A DNA stretch of 64,000 nt from Halovenus carboxidivorans. Lineage in GTDB: Archaea > Halobacteriota > Halobacteria > Halobacteriales > Haloarculaceae. The notes under the pieces were generated by a model, which did not search any database, was not told the DNA's origin, and saw only the letters and a program-made list of their open reading frames with translations. This document shows, piece by piece, positions 1-8,388 of this stretch. A program made the position numbers and the translations under genes. How positions within the stretch are numbered: position 1 is the stretch's first letter; every line of letters begins with the position of its first letter. The DNA is taken from NCBI RefSeq assembly GCF_009831575.1, contig NZ_WUUT01000001.1:395345-459344 (forward strand), given 5' to 3'.

Positions 1-186
1 GAGCGCCGCGAGGAGGCCGTCGACTACGAGGAGTTCTACGAGTCCGAGCGCGAGCGCGTCAGCGAGGGCGACGTGAGCGAACCCGCTCAGTGGATGTACG
101 AGGGCGTGTTCGACATCTCCGAGGAGTGGGCCGAATCGTTCCGCGACTTCTGGGAACTGCCTGCCGAGTTCACCTTCGAGGAATAA
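1..186 (+). CDS. Acetone carboxylase alpha-subunit-like protein, C-terminal end (partial)
   Basis: The reading frame is open from the first base of the window to a TAA at 184-186 and encodes the last 61 residues of an acidic, Trp/Phe-rich protein. The fragment alone shows no diagnostic motif. The assignment rests on position: the next gene, starting 3 bases after the stop, is recognisably an acetone carboxylase gamma subunit, and acx operons are ordered beta-alpha-gamma. This would therefore be the tail of the hydantoinase-B-like alpha subunit, part of the complex that carboxylates acetone to acetoacetate with ATP. This is inference from context. Confidence 0.6.
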   Translation, partial: ERREEAVDYEEFYESERERVSEGDVSEPAQWMYEGVFDISEEWAESFRDFWELPAEFTFEE

Positions 187-188
187 CT

Positions 189-689
189 ATGTCGACAGAC
201 ACCACACAGATCGAGAAACTCATCGACGGCGAACTGTCCTGGGAGGAGCTACGCAACGACGTTCTCCCGGACCCGAAGGATCCGGACCGCTTCGAGACGA
301 CCAGACAGATCCTCCAGGAAAAAGTCGAGTTCGACGAGCCGATTCTCGTCCCGTTGAACGACCACCTCTTCGCGGTCGGCACAGAGGACGGCCGCGTCGT
401 CAAAGGCGAGTGCGGCCACGAGTTCGGCCCGCTGGCGGACAACTGGAAGGAGTACTGCAAGGTCCGGGTCCGCGAGGACGAATCGGAGATGCGCGAGCTG
501 TATCCGGAGAACATGACGCCCGAGCCGGACTGGCAGTTCCAGCTCCGGGAGTTCTTCTGCCCGGAGTGTTTCACGCTGATCGATGTCGACGCCGTTCCGG
601 CGGGCTATCCAGTGCTGAAACCGTTCGACCCGGACATCGACGCCTTCTACGAGGAGTGGGAGGACAGGACGCCGCCGGACAGGGAGTAA
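189..689 (+). CDS. acxC: Acetone carboxylase gamma subunit
   Basis: A protein of 166 residues, the usual size of acetone carboxylase gamma subunits (about 165-170). It has the family layout: an N-terminal stretch with DPKDPDRFETT, a central ECGHEF followed by DNWKEYCKVRVR, then FFCPECFTL and a C-terminal FDPDIDAFYEEW. The Cys/His pairs (CGH and CPEC) fit the metal-binding role of this subunit. The ATG at 189 lies 3 bases after the upstream stop; a longer in-frame start at 90 would overlap the upstream gene and is rejected. The complex converts acetone, bicarbonate and ATP to acetoacetate in the cytoplasm. Confidence 0.86.
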   Translation: MSTDTTQIEKLIDGELSWEELRNDVLPDPKDPDRFETTRQILQEKVEFDEPILVPLNDHLFAVGTEDGRVVKGECGHEFGPLADNWKEYCKVRVREDESEMRELYPENMTPEPDWQFQLREFFCPECFTLIDVDAVPAGYPVLKPFDPDIDAFYEEWEDRTPPDRE

Positions 690-696
690 CGCGACG

Positions 697-2295
697 ATGG
701 CTTCGCACACACTCACGGCCGCAGACACGGCCGCGGACGCAGTGACGTTGCGAGCGCTCTTCGAGGCCGCCCTCGACAAGTACGCCGAACGTGACGCGAT
801 CACGGTCGACGGCGAGACGGCCACCTACGCCGAACTCGACCGCCGCGCCAACGCCGTCGCCCACGGCCTCGTCGAGCGCGGTGTCGAGCGGGAGGACCGG
901 GTCGCGTTGCTCATGTCCAACCGCCTGGAGTTCGTCATCGCCGACCTGGCGCTGTGCAAGGCCGGGGCGACCCGACTCCCGCTGAACGACATGCTCACCG
1001 CCGAGGAGTTCCGGTATATGCTCGACGACGCCGGGGCCGGAACGGTCGTCGCCGGCCCGCAGTTCGTCGAGACGGTCGCCGACCTCGCCGGAGAGCTTCC
1101 GGAACTGGAGACGGTAATCGGCGTCAGCGACGGCCCATCGCTCCCGGAGGGCGTCGAGGCCTTCGATGCGCTGGACGGCTCGGCGGTCGATCCGCCCCAG
1201 CGTCCGGTCGACGGCGACCACATTCAGGGCCACTACTACACCGGCGGCACGACTGGCAAGCCCAAAGGCGTCTTGCAGACCCACGAGTCGATGGCGCTGA
1301 ACCAGTACGCCCACATCGCGGAACTCGGCGTCTCGGGCGACGAGACGCTGCTGTTGCTGACGCCGCTGCCGCACTCGGCGGGGTTGTTCCTCTGGGCAGG
1401 ACTGCTGACCGGTGCCCACGCGATCATCGAGGAGGAGTTCGAGCCGGGAACCGCGTTGCACGCCATCGAGGACCACGGTGTGACGTGGACGTTCATGGTG
1501 CCGACGATGATCTATCGGCTGCTCGATCACGACGCGCTCGACTCGACGGACACCTCGTCGCTGTCGACGCTGGTCTACGGTGCCGCCCCGATGACGCCGG
1601 CCCGACTGCGCGAGGGGATCGACGCTTTCGGTCCGGTCTTTCTGCAGTTTTACGGCCAGACCGAGGTGCCAAATCTCATCACCACCTTCGGGAAGCAAGA
1701 ACACGCCCGGGCCGTCGAATCGGGGCCGGAGGAGCGGCTGAGTTCCGCCGGCACGGTCTGTCTCACCTCCGAGGTGAAAATCGTCGATATCCAGACCGGC
1801 GAGGAACTCCCGCCCGGCGAGGAGGGGGAGATCCTCGCGACGGCACCGTACGCGATGGAGGAGTACTTCCAGCGGCCGGAGAAGACCGCCGAGACGATCA
1901 CCGACGGCTGGGTCCACACCGGCGACGTCGGCAAGCGCGACGAGGACGGCTACGTCTACCTGCTCGACCGCGAGAGCGACGTGATTATCACCGGCGGAAT
2001 GAACGTCTACTCGACGGAGGTCGAGGAGGCCATCGCCGGCCACCCCGACGTGGCGGAGGTCGCCGTCATCGGGGTCCCGCACGACGAGTGGGGTGAGGCG
2101 GTCCACGCGGTCGTCGTCGCCGACGGAGTCGGCGCAGGGGAGATCCGGTCGTACGCCGACGAGCGCCTCGCCGACTACAAGACACCGAAATCCGTCGAGT
2201 TCGTCGAGGAGATTCCCAAGACGCCGTACGGAAAACACGACAAGGTCGCCCTGCGGGACCGCCACTGGGCGGACGAGGACCGCGACATCGCCTGA
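697..2295 (+). CDS. AMP-forming acyl-CoA synthetase, candidate acetoacetate-activating ligase
   Basis: A 532-residue ANL-superfamily enzyme that forms an acyl-adenylate and then an acyl-CoA. Visible motifs are the phosphate loop YYTGGTTGKPKGV, the A5 motif YGQTE, the hinge region DGWVHTGDVG, GGMNVYSTEVE, and the C-terminal catalytic lysine in PKTPYGKHDK. It starts 7 bases after the acetone carboxylase gamma gene, so it is probably co-transcribed and could activate the acetoacetate made there. Substrate choice is inferred: dedicated acetoacetyl-CoA synthetases are usually longer (about 650 residues), so another short acyl substrate is possible. Confidence 0.88.
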   Translation: MASHTLTAADTAADAVTLRALFEAALDKYAERDAITVDGETATYAELDRRANAVAHGLVERGVEREDRVALLMSNRLEFVIADLALCKAGATRLPLNDMLTAEEFRYMLDDAGAGTVVAGPQFVETVADLAGELPELETVIGVSDGPSLPEGVEAFDALDGSAVDPPQRPVDGDHIQGHYYTGGTTGKPKGVLQTHESMALNQYAHIAELGVSGDETLLLLTPLPHSAGLFLWAGLLTGAHAIIEEEFEPGTALHAIEDHGVTWTFMVPTMIYRLLDHDALDSTDTSSLSTLVYGAAPMTPARLREGIDAFGPVFLQFYGQTEVPNLITTFGKQEHARAVESGPEERLSSAGTVCLTSEVKIVDIQTGEELPPGEEGEILATAPYAMEEYFQRPEKTAETITDGWVHTGDVGKRDEDGYVYLLDRESDVIITGGMNVYSTEVEEAIAGHPDVAEVAVIGVPHDEWGEAVHAVVVADGVGAGEIRSYADERLADYKTPKSVEFVEEIPKTPYGKHDKVALRDRHWADEDRDIA

Positions 2296-2366
2296 GACGA
2301 GTGCCGAGCGGCGTACGCGCGGGTCCGTCTCAGCACTCTTCGGCGGAGACGCGACGACAGTCGGCC

Positions 2367-3134
2367 CTATGCCGGCGGGAGATACCGCCCGAGCGCTTCG
2401 ACTACCGCGTCGGGGTCGTCGATATCGCTGGTGTCGAAGGCAAACGTCGACTGGTACCACTGTGAGCGCGTGAGCCGCAGGGCGTCGTCACTCCGCTCGT
2501 ATCCCTCGAAGGTCTCCCAGTCGTGCAAGGCCTGTTCGACCCGGAGCCCTTCGCTCGTGACGGCGACCTCTCGGCCGTCGCTGTCCTGAAAGATCACGAA
2601 CCAGACCGGTAGCGACGGTGAGAGCCAGAGAACGTCCGTCGGCGAGATCGTCTCGCCGAGGACGAGGGGGAATCCAACGGCCACGAGCAGACTCATACCG
2701 AGGACTACGCCGACGCCCAGTTTGCGTTGGCGTCTGACTCCCGGCGCTGGCCGGACGGTGAACGTGACGTGGGTCGTCGCCCCGGCGAGGCGGTCACGAC
2801 GCCGAGCGTGGGCCGCGAGCGCGATTGCGAGCAGCCCCGGGACGAGCGCGGCGACGCCGAGAAAGGCGGCCCAGGGAGCGGGTTCGCTGGCTGGGAGCCC
2901 GCGGAGAATCGGACCCAGCCACACCGCCGGCAGTCCTGCCAGAGCGGGGACTCGCCAGCCTCGAAGCCAGTCGGTGGGGTCGTGATCCCAGACCAGCACC
3001 CCGCCGACCACCGCTCCACCGACCAACCCACCGGCGAGCACCACCGGCGTCGAGTCGCCGACGTACGTCCCGACGGGGGCGGCCAGCAGCCCGGTGTAGA
3101 GGCTCACAAAAAGGCGGAGGGCGCTCTTTTGCAT
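2367..3134 (-). CDS. Haloarchaeal membrane protein of unknown function
   Basis: A 255-residue protein. The N-terminal two thirds contains about four or five hydrophobic segments (near residues 8-45, 60-75, 88-108 and 140-180). The C-terminal 75 residues are soluble and look like a small beta-rich domain (EVAVTSEGLRVEQ, then ALRLTRSQWYQSTFAFDTS). This resembles PH-like tails found on archaeal membrane proteins, but I cannot name a family. It is transcribed convergently with the acyl-CoA ligase; the intervening 71 bases contain no gene. Confidence 0.72.
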   Translation of the reverse strand: MQKSALRLFVSLYTGLLAAPVGTYVGDSTPVVLAGGLVGGAVVGGVLVWDHDPTDWLRGWRVPALAGLPAVWLGPILRGLPASEPAPWAAFLGVAALVPGLLAIALAAHARRRDRLAGATTHVTFTVRPAPGVRRQRKLGVGVVLGMSLLVAVGFPLVLGETISPTDVLWLSPSLPVWFVIFQDSDGREVAVTSEGLRVEQALHDWETFEGYERSDDALRLTRSQWYQSTFAFDTSDIDDPDAVVEALGRYLPPA

Positions 3135-3233
3135 CGCTGTTGACAGCTATGTCATCGACCGTCTTGAAAACCACGGGGGCGGTCGTCCAGAGCGGGCGAT
3201 ACGTTTTGGTAGGGTCAGGCCCACGTAGCGGGT

Positions 3234-3464
3234 ATGTCGGTCGAGCCACGGACGAACGACGAGGTGCTCACAGCCCTGGCCGAGTGCGAGGGGACGGCCG
3301 TATCGACGGCTCGGGTGTCGGCCGCGCTCGATGCACCGAAACCGTACGTCACCGTTCACCTCCAGCAGCTCGCGCTCAAGGGCCTCGTCGGATTCAACAC
3401 ACACAAGGGGACCAGACGCTGGCGGCTGACCGAGGCCGCGGAGTCCCCAGAGAGCGAGCACTGA
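3234..3464 (+). CDS. Small winged-helix DNA-binding protein
   Basis: A 76-residue protein made almost entirely of a winged-helix fold. A first helix (EVLTALAECEGTAVSTARV) is followed by a recognition-helix region (ALDAPKPYVTVHLQQLALKG) and a wing (LVGFNTHKGTRRWRLT). Single-domain wHTH proteins of this type are common haloarchaeal transcription regulators. The target is unknown. It ends one base before the convergently transcribed DCC-family gene. Confidence 0.75.
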   Translation: MSVEPRTNDEVLTALAECEGTAVSTARVSAALDAPKPYVTVHLQQLALKGLVGFNTHKGTRRWRLTEAAESPESEH

Positions 3465-3896
3465 TCAGGCGTCGGCACGGATGTCCCGGTCGACGGCCTC
3501 CGCAGTGAGCGTCTCGAACGCCGCCGCGGCTTCCTCCGTCAGCCTGTACCGCTCGTGCACGTCGTCGGGGTCGCGGCCGCGACCGCTGGCCAGTCCGACG
3601 ACCTTCGCAATCGCTTCGTAGTTCTCCCGGACGAGCGAGCCGGCCAGCCCCGGCAGTCCGGCCCGCTGTGTCAGTTCCTCGGCCGCGGCCTTCCCGGCGT
3701 ACACCCGCCGCTCGCGGGAGTCGACTAACACCATCGCGAAGGGCGTCTCCCCGAACTGCGCCCGCAGAAACGACTGCGCGGCGTCGTCGTACCACGAAAT
3801 CGCACCGATGTCGTCGATCTCTTCGAGCGCCCGGGCGGCGACCGAGCAGTACGGACACTCGCCGTCGTAGATCAAAACGGAGTCGTAGTCGCTCAC
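3465..3896 (-). CDS. DCC-family thiol-disulfide oxidoreductase-like protein (DUF393)
   Basis: A 143-residue protein with the defining N-terminal motif YDGECPYCSVAAR (residues about 10-22), in which the CxxC pair is the presumed redox centre of a thioredoxin-like fold. The following residues (ISWYDDAAQSFLRAQFG, then VLVDSRERRVYAGKAA) match the family pattern of substrate loop and cis-Pro region. It is cytoplasmic, with no signal sequence. The physiological partner is unknown; the family is annotated from the motif rather than from biochemistry. Confidence 0.86.
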   Translation of the reverse strand: MSDYDSVLIYDGECPYCSVAARALEEIDDIGAISWYDDAAQSFLRAQFGETPFAMVLVDSRERRVYAGKAAAEELTQRAGLPGLAGSLVRENYEAIAKVVGLASGRGRDPDDVHERYRLTEEAAAAFETLTAEAVDRDIRADA

Positions 3897-4001
3897 AACA
3901 GTCGTAGGGGCCGTACACGCAAAAATTGTCTCCCTCGAAACGCTCAGAATCGCTCACATACAACCGATTGTCCTTTAATCCCGCCGCCGGATACATCGTG
4001 T

Positions 4002-7000
4002 ATGAGCGACGAGCAGACTGGGGGTCACGACCGATTCGAGGACGTGACAGACCAGTACGAGCCTGAGGCGGTCGAAGACCGGGTCTTCGAGCACTGGGAC
4101 GCGGTCGACGCCTACGAACAGACCGTCGAACACCGCGCCGACGAGGAGACGTTTTTCTTCGTCGACGGGCCGCCGTACACCTCCGGCGCGGCACACATGG
4201 GGACGACCTGGAACAAGACGCTGAAAGACGCCTACATCCGCTATCACCGGATGAAGGGGTACGACGTGACCGATCGGCCGGGCTACGACATGCACGGCCT
4301 CCCAATCGAGACGAAAGTCGAGGAACGGTTGGACTTCGAGAACAAGAAAGACATCGAGGAGTTCGGTGAGGAGGCCTTTATCGAGGAGTGCAAGGCCTTC
4401 GCCGAGGAGCAGTTGGAGGGCCTGCAGGAAGACTTCCAGGACTTCGGGGTCTGGATGGACTGGGAGAACCCCTACAAAACTGTAAACCCCGAGTACATGG
4501 AAGCCGCCTGGTGGGGCTTCGAGCAGGCCCACGAGCGCGGTCTCGTCGAACAGGGCAAACGCTCGATCAACCAGTGCCCCCGGTGTGAGACCGCAATCGC
4601 CAACAACGAAGTCGAGTACCACGAGGTCCACAAGCCGTCGATCTACGTCAAATTCCCCCTCGCCGACCGTGAGGGCAATCTCGTCATCTGGACGACGACG
4701 CCGTGGACTATCGTCGCAAACACCTTCGTCGCCGTCGACGGCGACCTCGATTACGTCGGCGTCGACGCCGAGAAAGACGGCGAGACCGAGCGCCTCTACG
4801 TCGCGGAGGCGGTCGTCGAGGACGTACTGAAGGAGGGGCGGTACGAGGACTACGAGATTGTCGAGGAGATCAGCGGCGAGGGGATGGTCGGCTGGGAGTA
4901 CGACCACCCACTCGCCGAGGAGGTGCCGAACCACGCGAGCGCCGAGGGGTCGGGACAGGTCTACACCGCCGAGTACGTCGAAGCCGACCGTACGGGCCTG
5001 GTCCACTCCGCCCCCGGCCACGGTGAGGAGGACTTCGAGCGCGGACAGGAACTCGATCTCGAGGTGTTCTGTCCGGTCGACAGCGACGGCCGGTACAACG
5101 ACGACGCCGGCAAGTACGCCGGGACGTTCGTCCGCGACGCCAACGACGAGATCATCGACGACCTCGACGCGAAGGGCCACCTGCTCGCAGACGACCAGAC
5201 GAGCGTCCGCGAGGGGCAGTGCTGGCGGTGTGACACCGATATCGTCCGGATCGTCACCGACCAGTGGTTCATCACCATCACCGACATCAAAGACCAGCTA
5301 CTGGAGAACATCGAGGACTCGGAGTGGTATCCCTCCTGGGCGCGGGACAACCGGTTCCGGGATTTCGTCGAGGAAGCGCCGGACTGGAACGTCTCCCGCC
5401 AGCGGTACTGGGGAATCCCGATCCCGATCTGGACGCCAGAAGACTGGGACGGATCGATGGACGACGTGATCGTCGTCGGCGACCGCGAGGAACTCGCCGA
5501 GCGGGCCGATCAGGAGATCGATCCCGAGACGGTCGACCTGCACAAAGGCACCGTCGACGAGATCACGATCACCGAGGACGGGACCACCTACACCCGCGTC
5601 GGCGACGTCTTCGACGTGTGGCTCGACTCCTCGGTGGCCTCGTGGGGCACGCTCGATTACCCCGAAGAGGAGGCCGACTTCGAGGAACTGTGGCCGGCCG
5701 ACCTCATCATGGAGGCGCACGACCAGACCCGCGGCTGGTTCTGGTCACAGCTCGGAATGGCGACCGCGGCGATGGGTGAAATCCCGTACGAACAGGTGCT
5801 AATGCACGGCTACGCCAACATGCCCGACGGCCGCGGGATGTCCAAATCGAAGGGGATCTTCATCGACCCACACGAGGTCATCGACGAGCACGGCCGCGAC
5901 CCGATGCGGCTGTTCCTGCTGTCGGTGACCGCCCAGGGCGAGGACATGAACTTCTCCTGGGAGGAGACCAGCGAGATGCAGCGCCGCCTGAACATCCTCT
6001 GGAACGTCGCCCGCTTCCCGCTGCCGTACATGCGAGCGGACGAGTTCGACCCCGAGAGCGTTGCGCTGAAAGCGCAACGAAACGGAGGCGGCGAAGCCGC
6101 CGACGGGACTACTGTCGAGGTGGTCCAGGACGACCTCGAACTCGTCGACGAGTGGGTGCTCTCGCGCCTGCAGAGCGTCGAGGCGGCAATGACCGAGCAC
6201 ATGGACAACTTCGAGAACGACAAGGCCGTCGACGAACTGCTCCAGTTCGTCGTCGAGGACGTCTCGCGGTTCTACATCCAGGTCGTCCGCGAGCGGATGT
6301 GGGAGGAGAGCGACTCCGCCTCCAAGCAGGCCGCCTACGCGACGCTCTATCGCGTCCTGGAGGAAGTCGCCGCGCTGTTCGCGCCCTTCACTCCGTTCAT
6401 CGCCGAGGAGATCTACGACGCGCTGACGGGTGACGCCGGCCACCCGACGGTCCACATGTGCGACTGGCCCGAGGCCGACGCGGATCTGCGCGATCCGCAG
6501 TTGGAGCGAGAGATCGATATCGTTCGTGAGGTCGAACAGGCCGGCTCTGCCGCCCGCCAGCAGGCCGAGCGGAAACTCCGCTGGCCGATCGCGCGAGCGG
6601 TCGTCAGCGCTCCGAGCGAAGAGGTCGCCGAGGCCGTCGACGCACAGCGGGCCCTGCTCCGAGAGCGACTCAACGCGCGTGCCATCGAAATCGTCGGCCC
6701 CGAGGAGGACTGGGACGAACTCGCCTACTCCGCGGAGGCGGACATGAGCGAACTCGGTCCCGCCTTCGGCGACGACGCAGGCCGCGTGATGAACGCGCTC
6801 AACGACTCCCGCGTCGACCGCTGGGATCTCGCGCTGCTCGAAGAAGCTATCGCGAACGAGACCGGCATCGACGCCGACCTCGACGCGTCGATGGTCGAAC
6901 CAGTACAGGAACTCCCAGAGGGCGTCTCGAACGCCGAGTTCGCCGTCAGCGAGGACGACGAGCAGATCAGCGGCCAGGTCTACGTCGACACGACACTCAC

Positions 7001-7277
7001 CGACGACATCGAGAGCGAGGGCTACGCCCGCGAGGTCATCCGCCGCGTTCAGGAGATGCGGAAAGATCTCGATTTGGACATCCAGGCCGGCATCCGACTG
7101 GATCTCGACATCGCCGACGACCGCGTCGCTGACCTCGTCCGCGAGCACGAGGACCTGATCGCCCAGGAAGTCCGGGGCGAGTTCGGTACCGTCGAGGACG
7201 GCCACCGCAAGGAGTGGGAGGTCGAAGGCGTGACGATGGAAATCGCGATCGAGAAAGTCGCCGAAGCGACAGCCTAA
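4002..7277 (+). CDS. ileS: Isoleucyl-tRNA synthetase
   Basis: A 1091-residue class Ia synthetase that charges tRNA-Ile. The HIGH-type ATP motif appears as HMGT at residues 65-68 after FFFVDGPPYTSGAA, and the KMSKS motif as MSKSK at 613-617. Between them lies a CP1 editing insertion with the characteristic WTTTPWTI. The C-terminal part holds the anticodon-binding helices. Length and layout match archaeal IleRS. The ATG at 4002 follows an A/T-rich box near 3974 (tcctttaatc), about 27 bases upstream, fitting a leaderless or nearly leaderless transcript. A short acidic insertion around 6060-6120 is probably a lineage-specific loop. Confidence 0.97.
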   Translation: MSDEQTGGHDRFEDVTDQYEPEAVEDRVFEHWDAVDAYEQTVEHRADEETFFFVDGPPYTSGAAHMGTTWNKTLKDAYIRYHRMKGYDVTDRPGYDMHGLPIETKVEERLDFENKKDIEEFGEEAFIEECKAFAEEQLEGLQEDFQDFGVWMDWENPYKTVNPEYMEAAWWGFEQAHERGLVEQGKRSINQCPRCETAIANNEVEYHEVHKPSIYVKFPLADREGNLVIWTTTPWTIVANTFVAVDGDLDYVGVDAEKDGETERLYVAEAVVEDVLKEGRYEDYEIVEEISGEGMVGWEYDHPLAEEVPNHASAEGSGQVYTAEYVEADRTGLVHSAPGHGEEDFERGQELDLEVFCPVDSDGRYNDDAGKYAGTFVRDANDEIIDDLDAKGHLLADDQTSVREGQCWRCDTDIVRIVTDQWFITITDIKDQLLENIEDSEWYPSWARDNRFRDFVEEAPDWNVSRQRYWGIPIPIWTPEDWDGSMDDVIVVGDREELAERADQEIDPETVDLHKGTVDEITITEDGTTYTRVGDVFDVWLDSSVASWGTLDYPEEEADFEELWPADLIMEAHDQTRGWFWSQLGMATAAMGEIPYEQVLMHGYANMPDGRGMSKSKGIFIDPHEVIDEHGRDPMRLFLLSVTAQGEDMNFSWEETSEMQRRLNILWNVARFPLPYMRADEFDPESVALKAQRNGGGEAADGTTVEVVQDDLELVDEWVLSRLQSVEAAMTEHMDNFENDKAVDELLQFVVEDVSRFYIQVVRERMWEESDSASKQAAYATLYRVLEEVAALFAPFTPFIAEEIYDALTGDAGHPTVHMCDWPEADADLRDPQLEREIDIVREVEQAGSAARQQAERKLRWPIARAVVSAPSEEVAEAVDAQRALLRERLNARAIEIVGPEEDWDELAYSAEADMSELGPAFGDDAGRVMNALNDSRVDRWDLALLEEAIANETGIDADLDASMVEPVQELPEGVSNAEFAVSEDDEQISGQVYVDTTLTDDIESEGYAREVIRRVQEMRKDLDLDIQAGIRLDLDIADDRVADLVREHEDLIAQEVRGEFGTVEDGHRKEWEVEGVTMEIAIEKVAEATA

Positions 7278-7297
7278 GAGACAGAAAGATCGAATTT

Positions 7298-7320
7298 CCG
7301 CGCGAGCAGAGCGAGCGCGG
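7298..7320. terminator. Possible GC-rich hairpin between convergent genes
   Basis: Between the ileS stop (7277) and the end of the convergent mscS gene (7338) the sequence holds an inverted repeat, CCGCGC at 7298-7303 and GCGCGG at 7315-7320, with an 11-base loop. No T-run follows it, so it is at best a weak or bidirectional terminator. This is seen in sequence only. Confidence 0.3.
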
Positions 7321-7337
7321 TTCACACAGGTGGTGGG

Positions 7338-8297
7338 TTAGCGATTCCGGCTCACCGGGAACGCGACGCGCTGGGGGTGTTCGTTCATCCGCGCGAGGAT
7401 GCGCTCGTAGAGTTCGTTCCGGACCCGCTGGCCCCGTCGCGGATGCACGAGATACCGCAGTCGGAGTTCGACCCACGACTCTTTCTGCGTGACGTTCACC
7501 GTCGGGCGTTCTCGTACTTCGAGTTCGACCGGCGTCTGTGCCAGGTTCTTCCGGTACTGCTCGATCGCCTGCTCCATCTCGTCGCCGAGGTAGTCGTCGG
7601 CTTCCTCGATCATCACCTGCTCTGCGAACTGCAGATCGGTCTCGTAGGCGACCTGAATCGAGAGTTCGTTCCAGACGTGGGGGAACTCGCGGTAGGAGTA
7701 GTTGTGGACGTGCGAGGAGAGGACGACACTGTTCGGCAGCGTGATCACCCGCCCCGAGGGCTGGTTCGAGCTAACGAGATCGCCGCCGATCTCCCACAGC
7801 GTCGTCACCAGAAAATCGACCTCGACAACGTCGCCTTTCGAGTCGTCGATTTCCACGCGGTCACCGACGCTGTAGGGCTGTTTGATCATGATATACAGCC
7901 AGCCGATCAGCGAGAACAGCGGCTGCTGCAGCGCGAAGGTGACCGCGAACCCGACGATACCCAACGAGAAGAACAACCCGAGATACTGCTGTGTCAGCAC
8001 CCCGAACATCCCGATGATGCCGACGATGCTGAAGACGAATCGGGTGATATTCCGGAGGTTGTGCTGGCGGCGCTTGTCCGTGGTCCGGTCCAGCAGAAAG
8101 TCGAGCACGAGCGTGTACGCCCCGAGGACGCCGAGCACGACGGCGGCGACCAACAGCCCCTGCACGATGATCGTCTCGACGGCAATCGACATCGCTTCGC
8201 CCAGCCCGGCCGCGAGTTCGGCGTTCTCGATGAGTCCCGCAGCGGCCCCACAGAGGAGTGCAACGAGCAACGAGAGCGCGGCGGCGTATCGCTTCAC
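7338..8297 (-). CDS. MscS-family mechanosensitive ion channel
   Basis: A 319-residue protein with about four hydrophobic segments followed by a soluble beta domain. The pore-lining and hinge region reads LGIVGFAVTFALQQPLFSLI (about residues 130-150), then GWLYIMIKQPYSVGDRVEI, the classic start of the MscS beta domain, then LVSSNQPSGRVITLPNSVVL. The C-terminal alpha/beta part ends in HPRRGQRVRNELYERIL. It would open under membrane tension to release solutes during hypo-osmotic shock. It is slightly longer than E. coli MscS (286 residues) because of the extra N-terminal helices. Confidence 0.92.
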   Translation of the reverse strand: MKRYAAALSLLVALLCGAAAGLIENAELAAGLGEAMSIAVETIIVQGLLVAAVVLGVLGAYTLVLDFLLDRTTDKRRQHNLRNITRFVFSIVGIIGMFGVLTQQYLGLFFSLGIVGFAVTFALQQPLFSLIGWLYIMIKQPYSVGDRVEIDDSKGDVVEVDFLVTTLWEIGGDLVSSNQPSGRVITLPNSVVLSSHVHNYSYREFPHVWNELSIQVAYETDLQFAEQVMIEEADDYLGDEMEQAIEQYRKNLAQTPVELEVRERPTVNVTQKESWVELRLRYLVHPRRGQRVRNELYERILARMNEHPQRVAFPVSRNR

Positions 8298-8388
8298 GAC
8301 ACAGCTATCCGCTTGCTCTCATAAAAAGGTGCGCCCGACGGCGGGGGTCCGAAGGCAACTTTCTTTCACAAGATTTTTTCATCGATCG

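Noticed and set aside
571-2460. Long minus-strand frame opposite the acyl-CoA synthetase gene
   Set aside because: It has no recognisable motif and is the expected antisense shadow of a GC-rich haloarchaeal gene; the plus-strand frame carries all ANL motifs.
3975-5180. Minus-strand frame of about 400 codons antisense to ileS
   Set aside because: It is a GC-skewed shadow of the ileS coding frame and contains no domain pattern; the IleRS motifs are on the plus strand.
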